DNA from: Gymnopus androsaceus JB14
Taxonomy: Eukaryota; Basidiomycota; Agaricomycetes; Agaricales; Omphalotaceae
Reading direction: 5' to 3'
NCBI GenBank assembly: GCA_009733575.1
Contig: ML769573.1
Coordinates: forward strand, 62,001 to 126,000
DNA: 64,000 nt
The position numbers and the translations under genes are program-made. Shown piece after piece: positions 44,957-56,227 of this stretch. The notes beneath the pieces were generated by a model. The model did not search any database. It was not told the origin of the DNA and saw nothing but the letters and a program-made list of their open reading frames with translations. Position 1 is the stretch's first letter. Each line of letters begins with the position of its first letter.

Positions 44957-45903
44957 TGTGATGAAGTTACTACCACTTGCCTGGGGGCTGGTGAAAACGG
45001 GAATAATGTAGTGCCAGTTTATAGGAAAGGAATCTGAATGAATACCTACAAGCTAAAAGACTAGCGTGCCCGTAACACGATTTACGACAGATTCAGAGCC
45101 CCCTGTCTAAAACAATATGAACTGTATCTATCTGGCAGATGATTGGAAAAACTGGATGATTGTAGTTGATTGATTTGGCGGCCACGGGTCACCGAGGATG
45201 CCGAAATTTGACCAGGTTACAGGTTACATCTTGAAAGTGCCGAAAATTTTTGGTGTGACACACCCAAAATTGCCTCAAAAAGGGTCTAAAATGCCGAGTT
45301 TTGACCTGAATTTTGTTGAGTCAACAAGGGCCTGTCGAATCGATTGAAAGGGTACATACAGGTACGTCTCGGGAGAACTTGATGAGCTATGTAGCCAATA
45401 GTACTAAGCAGACTCGAGTCCTGAATGGACCCGAACATCTAGAATTGTGATGAATCGTGATGAATGTTAAGACTGGAGTATCATGGGCAATGGGCAATGT
45501 CCTGATGAGATCTTGTTACCCGGGTACCTATTTGACGATTGGCCAACGCTCTCGCGTGGCGGTTACTCGTGCAATAGAGTCAACCATATGTATTGTAACA
45601 TGGATATGCTGTATCAAATTACAAGTTAGAGGGAAAAAAAAAACGAATTCACAAAATCAACAGCTCTCTAAAATGTTAGAAAAAATTCACCGTTTTTAGC
45701 AACTGGGGTGCTTCCCAGAAATTAGAATGCTCGCTAAGCAAGCGCGCCTCAAATAATGATTGCCGAACCTTTAGGTTTGGCTCCTTACAAGGAAGTCAAG
45801 TGCGTGTTATTTCCAGACTTTTCCCACGGGATCCATATTGGGACGACGCATTTCCTTTTTCTGCTAGTACTTTCATAGATGGGATATCATAATCTTATCT
45901 GTC
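44957..45903. other. Region upstream of the Helitron ORF
   Basis: May contain the Helitron 5' end, which I could not fix. Words such as TGCCGAAA(TTT/ATTTTT) and a TTTTGGTGTG/CACCCAAAA hairpin near 45270 are the only structures seen. Confidence 0.35.
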
Positions 45904-48900
45904 ATGGCTGTGCTTGCGCTTTCTTCGCTTTTCACTTCTCCGGCTCGACCTTGTCTTCGTATTTCACGCTGTCCTAAATTTTACACAATGTTCAACTCCT
46001 GGCAATGCTCCCCGCAACTGCCCACGGCGTCTTCACAAATTCCTCTTAACTTTCCTCAGGTACTTCCTTACTCTTTTCGCAACTGCCACGTCACACCCAA
46101 TGCTGCAACGTTTAGGATCCATCTCATATTCCGAGTCGTAGCTTGTGCAATGTCATGTCTTTTGATAACCGTACTCATTCACCCGTGCGTTTCAATTTTC
46201 TCTTCTCTCTACCGCTCTAATTGTGCTCCTACTCAGCAGGCTTTTATCTATGAAAACGGATTTTCTTCTAACCCTGACATCGAGAATGATTTTGAGAATG
46301 ATAATGATAACCATCCTCGTCCTTCCTCTACAAACGGCCCTATACCTTCTGTCTCTATTCCTGCTCCAAATACTATATCTTCACCGATGTATCTCCGCTC
46401 TGGTTTTGTATCTCTGTCAACAGATCTCAAACACACCGTGGTTATGTATCTTATTCAATGCAAATCTTTCACCTCTAATGACCTTCGAAAACTTGCAACA
46501 TTGCATGACGGTATGACTTCACGTTTGCCCAACAACAAGCTGAAGAGCACAAGTGAGTTGCGCCGCGAGTTTACCATTCACTCATGTACCTCCAACTGCC
46601 TCATTCGTCGTGAACACGCTGTTGATGCTTCGGTAATGCATGATGACATTTCCGAAGTAGATTTTCTCTCTTCCGCGAAGGCCTTGAAGTTACGCAACTT
46701 TGAGCAGTCATCTTTGCCTACTTCGCGGAAGCGTAAACATGTATCTCATTCCCCACGCAAGAAGCAAAAGACTTTGGATGAGTCTGAGCATGTACCTGTT
46801 CCTCCGCCTGCTGCTGATCCAATGGCCCATGATGACACTGAATGGCTTAACATCTTATCATGGGATGAAAAGGTAAACATTCTCAAAGACGCTCATGATG
46901 CTGGAAGCAATGCTTCAATATCTCGTTCTGAATGTTCATTTTGTGGTAGCCTTGAGTCACCCGCTGATACTACTGTCATTCCGTGTACCGAGCTTGATAT
47001 ATCTCTTCTTGAAACTGCTACTGAAGAGATCCGTCAAAAATCCAATCAACCACGAATTCAATGCTTTCGCCCTGAGACCATTGAACATGATTGTTATCGG
47101 TTGTGTTCTCATTGCAAGAGGGACGTCAAATACAAACGGAATGATTCTGGTCAACGCGAACATCGTGCATTTCAAGGTATTCCCGTTCGCAGCTATGCTA
47201 ATGGTCTTTGGACAGGTTCTCTTCCACCTGAACTGCAAAATCTGACCTTTCTTGAGGAGCAATGTATTGCTCGTGCACGAGCCACAAAATGTATGTTCAA
47301 GCTTGAAATTGGTCCTACAAATCAGTATGCTTCTCGCGGCAATGTATGTATTTTTCCACAGGATCCTGGTCCTCTGACTACTTCGCTCCCTCCGCCGTTA
47401 TCACAACTACATGATGAGGTTTGCGTCATTCTCGTTGGCTCCCCTAATGTCGAGGTGACAGTAGAAATGCTTTCACGGTCTCCATTACTTGTACGCCGAT
47501 CTCGAATTGTTGAAGCACTCAAATGGCTCATCCGACACAACCCGCTTTATTCTGACCTCGACATTGACGCAATGGAGGCCAATGCTGCTCAATATCCTGA
47601 AAAGGGGATTCCAATACCTGTTCAGTCTGTTATACGTGTCAACAGCAACTCTGAAGGTGCTTCATATACCCAGCAGGCCAACTCTGAACATTTCAATGAA
47701 AATGTATCTCCACTGGGTATGCCCTCCTCTACAGTTGTTGATGCAGATCATGCCGATTCTACTTACAAGATGCGCAAGCTCAACGCTCTGCAGCGACTGA
47801 AATTTCAACAACAGTCATTTATCAAATATCCATCGGGCTCTACTCCCTTGCCTACACGACACAGTCCACATACTTATGGGCATCTGTGGCCTACTCTTTT
47901 CCCATATGGTGTTGGCATGATGGAGAATGACGACGTACGCTCAAATGATGCTGTGGGATTTAAGGAAGTTACTATGAGATCTCATGTAACTCACCTGCTA
48001 CAAAGTGGCCCAAATCGTCGGTTCCAGACACATCTATCTTTCATGTTTGTCATCAACAATATTTTGCTACGCCGAGAGACATCCTACAATGCACGATTAG
48101 CTGTTAAAAAATCTTGGTTTCCTCGCGTTGATGCTCTCCTAGATATGATTACAGACTCGACCATTGAATCATATACAAATAAACTCAAATCAAATCCTTT
48201 TGCTCGCGCTGAAACCGAAGGGGAGAAAGCGGCAGCAAAACTTATACAGCATGTGAACTATGTTGCTGAACATGTACCTGGTTCAATGCGGGAGATTCAA
48301 GAAATGCGAGAAGAGTTGTTTTCCATTGTAAATACTGATGGTATGCCGCATATTTTTCTTACCTTGAACCCCACGGATACTAATAATCCGATTGCTCAAG
48401 TTTTGGCAGGCCGAGAAATTGATTTGGACAAATTCTTCCATGATTTAAAGCCGGGTGCAGAGAATTTGGAAAGGTCAGCTTTCATCTCGCAGAATCCCGT
48501 GGCCGCAGCTGAATTTTTTCATCATTCTGTTAGAATCCTTCTTCATATTCTCCTTGGAACTCGGCGCAACAACAAAAAGGGAATTTTTGGTGAGGTTTCC
48601 GTATATTATGGTGTCGTTGAGGCTCAAGGTAGGGGAACACTTCATATACATCTGCTCATCTGGCTTAGAAATGGTTTGTCTCCGATGGAGATCAAGAAAA
48701 GATGTGATACAAGTAGTGATTTTGCTAAGAAATTAATGGCATGGTATGACGATGTATTTTCACAGAATATTCCGAATGGTACACATCCGTATGTGCGGAA
48801 GGAAGGTATGTACAAGCGCCAGCCAGTTATGAGCCGCTCTCTTGATCCCAAGGATCCGAACTTCCATGACAGCTTTCCACAAGATCTCAGAGATGTCCTA

Positions 48901-51900
48901 GAGAACAGTGCTATGATTCATGAGCACAGTGATACCTGCTACAAACATTTACCGAAAAACATACGTTCTCTGCGAGACCCCAACAAAGATTGCCGGTTCA
49001 TGCTTCCTCGCCCAATATCCGAAAACACCCATTTCGATGATGATGGTCACCTTGTTCTCAAATGTAACAATGGCTTTGTCAATGGCCACAACCCTCTCAT
49101 CACTGTGTCTCAGCGATGCAACAACGACGCGAAACCGATTGGATCAGGGACCGTAGCAATGGCAATGTTCCAATATGTTGGTAACTATACCGTCAAGTTC
49201 ACTCTTGATACTGCATTGGTCTTTTCGGCGTTATGTGCTTCAATAAAGGTCCTTCAGGAAAATCCACCAATGGACATTGACGGGGACATAGATACGAGTG
49301 AGAGGAGTAGACAGCTGCTCCTTAAAACAGCAAATAAGCTGATTGCAAAGCGTGAATTATCAAGTCAACAAGTTGCTACTTCTCTGATCGGAGAGCCAAG
49401 CTACTATACCAACCGAGCATTTCCAAGGTTCTATTGGTCCGGTATGCTTCGCGAGATTGCTCGAGATGTCTTTGAAGACACTCCCAAAATTTCTGATGAT
49501 GATATCACGAATGAAAATGAGGTAGATGAGGACCTTCCTGCTCAGAAACAAGTCGGCCCAGATGAGGACGACTCACTTATCTTCTTATCCAACTCTAAAT
49601 CAAATGACACTGAAAAAAGCCGACAATCTTCTCCCAGTAATCCCTTGTTCAATGACTTCTTCTTTCGACCACTAGAACTACATGAGTGGTGCGCTTGGGA
49701 CATAATGCGAAAATATGCAAAAGAGAAGCTACCCCGCACGCCAACACAGATCAAAACTTACTTACGCTTCCAACCTGCCCATCCGCAGTATGCAACACAT
49801 TGTCTGAAGGAGATTACTGATTCGGAAAAGGCTCGTATACCTGTGCTGGTTGGATACTCTATTCCTCGCAATGATAAGGAAGATCAAGAAATTAAGTATA
49901 TTGTAGCTATGCTTGCGTTATTCAAACCTTGGTCAAACAACAAAATTTCGCCCCTTAAGCCTGAAGGTGAGACTTGGGTTTCGGCTTTCAAGGCATGGGA
50001 TTCATCTACCAGCGCAAGAACTCACCAAAAAACAATGAGCAATATGCAACTTCAGTATGAAAGCAAAGATGCAAAGGTTGACTATTCTGCAATGAGAAGG
50101 AAACGAATGGCAGAACTGTGCCACCTCTTACCGAGCTCTTATAAATTATTCGATGACGACTCTGACACATTTGACCCGGAATGGGAGAATGCAATGAGCA
50201 CTCAAGTTGAATGGGATACTCACGAAGAAGACCTTGATGATTTACCAAATGATGTTCTGTGCATTCTTGAAAATACGAAGACACAAGGCTTCTACATCGT
50301 TGAAAAATCATTAGTTCAACCAACTTCGCTTGTAAATTTGATGACTTTGGCAACATTCGCAGACAAAGAAGCGGCCAACGAATTCCGTATTTCACTTGCA
50401 AAGCAAAAAGAAGAAATGGTACAAGCTCGACTGGATGCGGCTGCACAGAAGAAATCAAGCACCTACCATAACCGGCATCAAACAAATGACATTCCCGTTC
50501 CTTTTTCAACAAACGTTGAGGCCGAAATTGCTCGTGCCAAAGAGTTGTACTTAAAATTTCACCCTACCGATTCTAACTCTGACCAACAATGGCACTTGCT
50601 AAAGACGTATCAGAAGCTTGCAATGATGTTAATTACGAAGCATGACCTTAACGAGCACCAGACTATGGCATTCCTCCTGCTCAGTGATACAGTAGGGAGA
50701 CAGCTTGAGAGTACTTGCCAACTTCCACCCTTACGACTTCTTGTTACTGGTCCGGGAGGTACTGGTAAATCACGCATCTTTGAAGCATGGACTGAGTTTC
50801 ACCAAAAGATGGATTGCATTCAGGAGTTTCGTCTTACTGCTCCAACCGGAGTTGTTGCAAGCGATATTGGTGGCTGTACCATACATGCTGAAGCTGCCCT
50901 GCGCGTGAAACGTGCCAATATGAAGGCTGATACAGCTTCCGGGCAGAAAGTCCGTGGAGATTTGGAGCGTCGTTTTGCACCTGTACGAACCCTGGTCGTG
51001 GATGAGATATATTTTATGGATCCTACCGATATGAGCTTACTGTCAGAGTACTGTTCCATTGCAAAAGGCATTACGGAGCATCCTTTTGGAAGATTGAATC
51101 TTGTCACCTGTGGTGACCCTGCGCAGCTCCCGCCGCCTGGTGCATCTCCACTGTTTGACCGAGAACTAGTCAGTTGTTATAAATCAAACAAGTTGAATGC
51201 ATTGAATGAAGCTACCCAGTACAAAGTTAAAGGTATCCAAGCTTGGCACCAAATTAACCATGTAGTTGTTCTTACTGAGATTATGCGTCAAAAGGGAGAT
51301 GATGTACTCATTGAGTTGTTGGGTCGCCTTAGAATGGGGACTTGCACTCTTCAGGACAAGGAGTTATTAGATCGCTATGTTCTCTCCAGCTCAAATTGTT
51401 CCAAAGAAACCAAGTCACTGGTCAACATCATGAATTGGTTAACTGATCCCAAGAAAGCATGCCCGTTGATAACTTACACAAATGCTGCACGCGATGCACA
51501 TAATTTTGAGTGCGCAAAAGCCTTTGCAGAAGCGAGCGATCAACCGTTTCAAGTATTCCATTCCACTGACATCCGGGGTCGTGGAAAAAATCAGCAGGAA
51601 ATTAAAGGAGTTGCTGCTGAAGCTGCATGGAGAGTTCCAGTGAAAAAAGCACAAGATCTTGGAGGAAGAGTTCCACTTATACCTGGAATGCCAATCTTTT
51701 GTACAGAAAACATTGCTACAGAGCTTGGTTTATCAAAAGGTAGCCTTGGGACTTTGGTGTCTGTCAAATTCGAAGAGCGTTTGGGTCAGAAATATGCAGT
51801 GTCTGCGACTGTTGACTTTCCAGGGTACAAGGGGTCTCCAACCGATCCGGCACACCCACATCGTGTCCTCTTGTCTCCAGTGTCGCAATCATTCAAGTTC

Positions 51901-52356
51901 CGACTCCCCAACTCTGAGAGAATTTACTCTGCGATGCGCCACCAGTTGCCATTGATCCCAGCTTTTGCGTTCACATCGCACAACTCACAGGGACGGTCGC
52001 TGGATGTTGTATGCATAGATCTCGCTAGCTGCCGTTCAATTCAGAGTGCTTATGTTATGCTATCTCGAGTCCGGTCATTGAAAGGATTGTGTATTTTAAG
52101 GCCATTCAACTTGAGCAAGATCAAGAATCATATATCCCAGGAACTGAGGCGTGAGTTGGAAAGGACTGATATGCTTGCATTAAAGACCAAAGACTTTGCA
52201 AAGGAGAGTTATCATGGTATTATGGAGATCGAGATCAAGATTAAAGATACGCGCGCAATTATAGTGCTAACGTTTACCAAAACACATCTTCCTTACTTCC
52301 TGCCTTCCTGCCTGCCTTTCAACACCCCTGGCATCGCTTGTGCAAGCTTCCCTTAG
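45904..52356 (+). CDS. Helitron Rep-helicase (RepHel), 2150-residue uninterrupted ORF
   Basis: Rolling-circle transposase. In order: N-terminal Ser/Asn-rich part; a Cys/His region CYRLCSHCKRDVKY with ANGLWTGSLPPELQNLTFLE (DUF6570-like, about residues 395-440); HTYGHLWPTLFPYG (about 655); Rep domain with IFLTLNPTD (about 818) and HUH motif GRGTLHIHLLIWL (about 910); C-terminal Pif1-like SF1B helicase with Walker A GPGGTGKS (about 1616), Walker B VVDEIYFMD (about 1698), GDPAQLPPPG, TSHNSQGRSLDVVCIDL and SAYVMLSRVRSL (about 2020-2060). The ORF is open over its full length and all core motifs are present, so the element may still be active. The true start could lie downstream of 45904. Confidence 0.93.
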   Translation: MAVLALSSLFTSPARPCLRISRCPKFYTMFNSWQCSPQLPTASSQIPLNFPQVLPYSFRNCHVTPNAATFRIHLIFRVVACAMSCLLITVLIHPCVSIFSSLYRSNCAPTQQAFIYENGFSSNPDIENDFENDNDNHPRPSSTNGPIPSVSIPAPNTISSPMYLRSGFVSLSTDLKHTVVMYLIQCKSFTSNDLRKLATLHDGMTSRLPNNKLKSTSELRREFTIHSCTSNCLIRREHAVDASVMHDDISEVDFLSSAKALKLRNFEQSSLPTSRKRKHVSHSPRKKQKTLDESEHVPVPPPAADPMAHDDTEWLNILSWDEKVNILKDAHDAGSNASISRSECSFCGSLESPADTTVIPCTELDISLLETATEEIRQKSNQPRIQCFRPETIEHDCYRLCSHCKRDVKYKRNDSGQREHRAFQGIPVRSYANGLWTGSLPPELQNLTFLEEQCIARARATKCMFKLEIGPTNQYASRGNVCIFPQDPGPLTTSLPPPLSQLHDEVCVILVGSPNVEVTVEMLSRSPLLVRRSRIVEALKWLIRHNPLYSDLDIDAMEANAAQYPEKGIPIPVQSVIRVNSNSEGASYTQQANSEHFNENVSPLGMPSSTVVDADHADSTYKMRKLNALQRLKFQQQSFIKYPSGSTPLPTRHSPHTYGHLWPTLFPYGVGMMENDDVRSNDAVGFKEVTMRSHVTHLLQSGPNRRFQTHLSFMFVINNILLRRETSYNARLAVKKSWFPRVDALLDMITDSTIESYTNKLKSNPFARAETEGEKAAAKLIQHVNYVAEHVPGSMREIQEMREELFSIVNTDGMPHIFLTLNPTDTNNPIAQVLAGREIDLDKFFHDLKPGAENLERSAFISQNPVAAAEFFHHSVRILLHILLGTRRNNKKGIFGEVSVYYGVVEAQGRGTLHIHLLIWLRNGLSPMEIKKRCDTSSDFAKKLMAWYDDVFSQNIPNGTHPYVRKEGMYKRQPVMSRSLDPKDPNFHDSFPQDLRDVLENSAMIHEHSDTCYKHLPKNIRSLRDPNKDCRFMLPRPISENTHFDDDGHLVLKCNNGFVNGHNPLITVSQRCNNDAKPIGSGTVAMAMFQYVGNYTVKFTLDTALVFSALCASIKVLQENPPMDIDGDIDTSERSRQLLLKTANKLIAKRELSSQQVATSLIGEPSYYTNRAFPRFYWSGMLREIARDVFEDTPKISDDDITNENEVDEDLPAQKQVGPDEDDSLIFLSNSKSNDTEKSRQSSPSNPLFNDFFFRPLELHEWCAWDIMRKYAKEKLPRTPTQIKTYLRFQPAHPQYATHCLKEITDSEKARIPVLVGYSIPRNDKEDQEIKYIVAMLALFKPWSNNKISPLKPEGETWVSAFKAWDSSTSARTHQKTMSNMQLQYESKDAKVDYSAMRRKRMAELCHLLPSSYKLFDDDSDTFDPEWENAMSTQVEWDTHEEDLDDLPNDVLCILENTKTQGFYIVEKSLVQPTSLVNLMTLATFADKEAANEFRISLAKQKEEMVQARLDAAAQKKSSTYHNRHQTNDIPVPFSTNVEAEIARAKELYLKFHPTDSNSDQQWHLLKTYQKLAMMLITKHDLNEHQTMAFLLLSDTVGRQLESTCQLPPLRLLVTGPGGTGKSRIFEAWTEFHQKMDCIQEFRLTAPTGVVASDIGGCTIHAEAALRVKRANMKADTASGQKVRGDLERRFAPVRTLVVDEIYFMDPTDMSLLSEYCSIAKGITEHPFGRLNLVTCGDPAQLPPPGASPLFDRELVSCYKSNKLNALNEATQYKVKGIQAWHQINHVVVLTEIMRQKGDDVLIELLGRLRMGTCTLQDKELLDRYVLSSSNCSKETKSLVNIMNWLTDPKKACPLITYTNAARDAHNFECAKAFAEASDQPFQVFHSTDIRGRGKNQQEIKGVAAEAAWRVPVKKAQDLGGRVPLIPGMPIFCTENIATELGLSKGSLGTLVSVKFEERLGQKYAVSATVDFPGYKGSPTDPAHPHRVLLSPVSQSFKFRLPNSERIYSAMRHQLPLIPAFAFTSHNSQGRSLDVVCIDLASCRSIQSAYVMLSRVRSLKGLCILRPFNLSKIKNHISQELRRELERTDMLALKTKDFAKESYHGIMEIEIKIKDTRAIIVLTFTKTHLPYFLPSCLPFNTPGIACASFP

Positions 52357-52455
52357 ACATTTTACACTCCCCCAGACTCCGATAATTCAATCCATCTGCT
52401 TTAAAGAGGACCGTCTCTCTCGAAATGCTCAACTTGTCATCTTCAGTGCCTGCCA

Positions 52456-53866
52456 ATGTCCGAAACTGCTTCAGAAATCGATGAAATCACTCAGAAATCG
52501 ACGAAATCACTCACATTGACGATGTTCATAAACGACTGAACTCCCTTTCTGAAGATAAATTCTCCAGGATTGTAGATGCTGCGACCTATATTGGTACCCA
52601 GGCTGGAGGACAACTGAAAGGGTAATGCCACGTCTATTATTTCTCGTAGTTTGGTTGAGGTAGGGCCTGATGGTTCTTATGGGATGTACACTGCGAAAGG
52701 GTCAGTGCAGCGTTCTTTTTCTATCCAATCGCCACTGAAATATTACGCAAAGCCACCAAAATCGCATTGAACTTGTATTCGTAATTCAACCTCGTTCATA
52801 CAGCGCCTTCAAAAATGGACCTGACGGAAATGCTGTCCTACCTCTCTATAAAGACCCAGCGCAATGCCCTCCCGGTATCACGATTGAGCAGCTCGATAAT
52901 GGTCAACTTGTGAAGAAAGCCAACTGGGATGGCAAAGAATGGAAGTGCTTGGTGTATGTCTAATGTTTTCGTCATTCAAATAATTTCACCTAATCCATTC
53001 TACTTTTTTAGTTGGGAAAATAACTTCGACAAGAACAAAGAATGTTCTTGGGAATGGACAGTTTCGGGTCCTCCTGCATCTGAGAAGAGCCGAGATTGGG
53101 TGAATTCTGCATTCAAAGCGATTGAGTCTAAGTTTGCGGTACGTCTCTGTTCTTGTCCGATTGCAATGCATTTCCACTTACATACTTCTAGGATGCAGCC
53201 GATCAAGAAATGAAGATTCCTTTCAAGAACAACAAAAATGGCCCAGCGGACCAGATGTTTGTTCTTGCTCGCCGCTCTGTAGTGGTAGATAATGCTGCAC
53301 CCCTGGATGTTTGTGCTCTGCATTTGCACCCATTGATCACTCACTTCAATTCTACTTTTTTACAGGAAGGCCGTGCAAGCGAATACCCTGACCCGTTCAA
53401 TCTTGTTCAAGCCATTGGCCCCGAGCGCGACTTCAAATTCAACAGGGTTCCCGAAGTTTTGGTCGTGGACCACAAGAAAAAGGAAGAATTCCCTATGTCG
53501 TTCCACGACCTACATCTGCTAGGGAATAATGTCGCTGTTCAGGTTTTCGTTACGCCTCGAGTAAGCATCTTTGTTTGGCCCACTTACGTCCCCCTCACAA
53601 TAAATGTTCAGGCCTTCAAGTATCAACAAAAGCTCAGCTGGGATTTTCGCCTGATTTGCATAAAGGTGCTGGGTAAAGTAAGCATATATTTCTACCTCAT
53701 GTGTAAATCATCTAACACATTGTCGCAGAAAGAAGCATCTTTTGCGGTCAGCCCTTCGAAGTCTGTTCGAAAACGGACCGCCGTGTTTCTTGATGATTCA
53801 GACGTTGACGACCCAAAACCTAAGAAGCAGAACGCGGGACCTTTGACCTCATCATCGTCGGCATAG
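52456..53866 (+). CDS. Hypothetical protein just downstream of the Helitron ORF, start exon carries a 20-bp duplication
   Basis: About seven exons: MSETASEIDEIT.., FSRIVDAATYIGTQAGG, LVEVGPDGSYGMYTAKG, AFKNGPDGNAVLPLYKDPAQ, ENNFDKNKECSWEWTVSGPP, DAADQEMKIPFKNNKNGPAD, EGRASEYPDPFNLVQAIGPE, FPMSFHDLHLLGNNVAVQVF, AFKYQQKLSWDFRLICIKVL, and a Ser-rich basic end VRKRTAVFLDDSDVDDPKPK. Introns such as GTAAGC..GTTCAG are clear. In the first exon a 20-bp unit, TCAGAAATCGA(T/C)GAAATCAC, is duplicated, so the ATG at 52456 runs into a stop; with one unit the frame would run on. Family unknown. A GCCGC-TT-GCGGC hairpin at 53951-53962 followed by a C-run could be the Helitron 3' end, in which case this gene rides on the Helitron. 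Confidence 0.55.
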
Positions 53867-53983
53867 TTTAGTCTACATGTTATGTTATATATCATACGTT
53901 TGACAATGCATCTCTCGTTCCAAAGGTTCGGCCTTTCGCCGCTTGCGGCCTTCCCCCCCAGTCATTAATGATTAATGAGGCCG

Positions 53984-54406
53984 ATTGTCGAATTCTAGCA
54001 TACTTTCGGTAAAACACTCATTACTGATCTTGATTACAAGCAAACAAAATGATGGCATCTTTCCAATAGAGAAATTACAAGCGACCATGCTGAGGTGGAG
54101 CTTTGAAGTAAAATTGTATTTGGTTCTAGATAAGATCAGTAAAAGTGTTTTGCCAAAAGCATCGTAACTAGTATTGATTGACCGGCTTGTTCCGGCTTGT
54201 TTCGGGTTGTTCAACCCAAACAGGTCAATTAACAAGCCGCAATTTATCTCGGTTTTCCTCGCAACCCGGTTTCCATGTACCATATTTATAGTACTCTATA
54301 TATTTAATAGTACGTACAGCGGGCAACTTGTGGGCAACCCGGCAAGCCGGTCAAGCCGGTCAATCAAAACAACCCTTTTTACGATGGCCTGCTAGAATTC
54401 GACAAT
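53984..54406. mobile_element. Inverted-repeat element with a nested second inverted repeat
   Basis: ATTGTCGAATTCTAGCA (53984-54000) is exactly complementary to 54390-54406. Inside, TTGATTGACCGGCTTG..CCGGCTTG (54174-54199) pairs with 54343-54367. No ORF. Probably two nested MITEs. Confidence 0.6.
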
Positions 54407-54491
54407 TGGCTGAAACCAGTAAAATGGATTGATAGTTAAGATGCGTCGCCGGCTTTTGCTTTTGGGACCTTGAGTACGACCGCCTAGGATT

Positions 54492-55698
54492 ATGTCTACA
54501 GTCATTGACCTTCCGCTGGAACGTTCCCTCTACGTTGGCAATTTCTTTCGAGCCATTTTGTACGGTGCGCTAGCTTCCGTGCCTCTCATTCGGATTGTTT
54601 TTGATGAGGTTTTCGTACACTGTCAGGGATTGAGCTCTTCACCTTCGCCCAAGCTGCTCATACTATCTTGACACAACCAGTAAAGTCAGATCATCGCAGT
54701 CAAATCTTCTATGTCACCTATGGTGCTGTTTTAATGATGTTGGTCACCATCGCAGTCACTACGGATGGTCTCTGGGGCGAATTCATGTGGATTGACGACA
54801 GAAACTTTCCCGGAGGTCCTTTGGGATATTTCAGTGCCACGACATCGATGTGGATGAATGTCTTCGGTTCGGCAGCAGACGCAACAGCAAATATTCTTGT
54901 AGATGGGCTTTTGGTATGTCGTTCTACTAGTAACTAACTGAGGATAGTATTATTCTTAATACACATTTCAGCTGTATCGGTGTTATATGATTTGGGGATC
55001 GAAATTATGGATCGTAGCCTTTCCTTGCCTCATGTACATGGCTTCCTCAGGTAAGCGCAGCTAAGAATGGTATCATTATACTGTAATAACTCTGATGCTG
55101 TACCATCCTTAGTATTGGTTATTATCACCGTCGTCGAAAGCGCTCTCCCGGGGGCATCTTTACTCAATGGAACAGCAGCTAACTTCGGAGTTCCATGGGT
55201 AGCGCTTTCGGTCAGTCTCAATGTCATCCTCACATCCCTAATATGTTCGCGGCTGGTGATAATGCGTCGTAGGGTGCGCTCTGCTTTGACACCGGAGCTA
55301 GGAAATATGTATACAAGTATCATGGCTATACTTGTTGAATCTGCCTTGCCTTTTAGTGTTGTTGGGCTGGGACTTGTGGTGACCTATGCCAAGAACAGTC
55401 CAACCGCTGATGCCTTTGCCTACGTATGGGGAATGTTTTGCGTGAGTACTATGCGCTGCTTACTTTTTGCAGCCTAATGCTATTTTTTCAGTCTCTTTCA
55501 CCGCAAATGATCATTTGGAGGGTTGCAATGGGTCGTGGGTGGTCAAAGGAAACCGTCCAGCAAGTCAGCGGTGAACTAGTCTTTGCACACACTCAAGACA
55601 CGGAACTGGAAATGAATCAGGGTACTGGGCTTACAATGACCACCTCGAGTCTTCATGGAAAAAACTCCAGCAGGTCTTTAAGTGGCATGGTGGTATGA
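54492..55698 (+). CDS. Multi-pass (about seven-helix) membrane protein, Agaricomycete family
   Basis: Five exons: 54492-54564, 54627-54913, 54972-55050, 55113-55441 and 55492-55698, all with good GT-AG borders and continuous frame. Hydrophobic segments include RSLYVGNFFRAILYGIELFT, IFYVTYGAVLMMLVTIAVTT, LLLYRCYMIWGSKLWIVAFP, VLVIITVVESALPG, WVALSVSLNVILTSLICS and VESALPFSVVGLGLVVTYAK. The LYRCYMIWGSK..W motif after helix 3 is typical of a large Agaricomycete family of seven-helix proteins (DUF6534/6533-like, from recall). Ligand and role unknown. It is not a Ste2/Ste3 pheromone receptor by sequence. It ends 530 bp before the peptide precursor start. Confidence 0.75.
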
Positions 55699-55865
55699 GC
55701 TCATCAACCTCATATTTCAAGGAGCTCCTTCAGAGATTGGATACTTACTGCTTAGTCACCTTTCGTATACTTTTCATAGTTCCACAAATTGAACCGTAAA
55801 ATATTCTTTCAACTTCTTCGTCGTTTTTGCGGTGCAGAACCTGCATATATATGCCACGCTGTGTA

Positions 55866-55892
55866 TCTATCTATCTATCTATCTATCTATAT
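55866..55892 (+). repeat. (CTAT)n microsatellite
   Basis: Six uninterrupted CTAT/TATC units between the membrane protein gene and the precursor gene. Confidence 0.9.
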
Positions 55893-56227
55893 ATGCTATG
55901 ATCTCGGCTGTTCCTTGATATCTCGCTAGTGACTCATGGACCAATTACCAGTGCGAGCTCCATCATTAGACACAGAACAAAAAATTTATAACGAGGTCCG
56001 CGAAATCGCAATCATTGTAAACCATATGCATACTTGGGAAAAGATGTTGGAGTAATTGACCATCACCATTGATAGAGCAATGGAACAGTTTTCTAAATAT
56101 ACCCACTGGATTAAGCTGTGGCTTCGCAGCAATTTTCTACTGACTCATGCGAATAAGTATTTAGTAGCTACAGTCTGGGAACAATCTCTGTGTCGATTTA
56201 CCCTTCTCCGCCTCTACAGAAACAACA

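Noticed and set aside
53946..53975. Definite Helitron 3' terminus
   Set aside because: A GCCGC-TT-GCGGC hairpin is present, but the expected CTRR end 10-12 nt later is not; mentioned only as a possibility.
54492..55698. Ste3 pheromone receptor
   Set aside because: Number of helices fits, but the LYRCYMIWGSK motif and helix spacing match the DUF6534-like Agaricomycete family, not Ste3.
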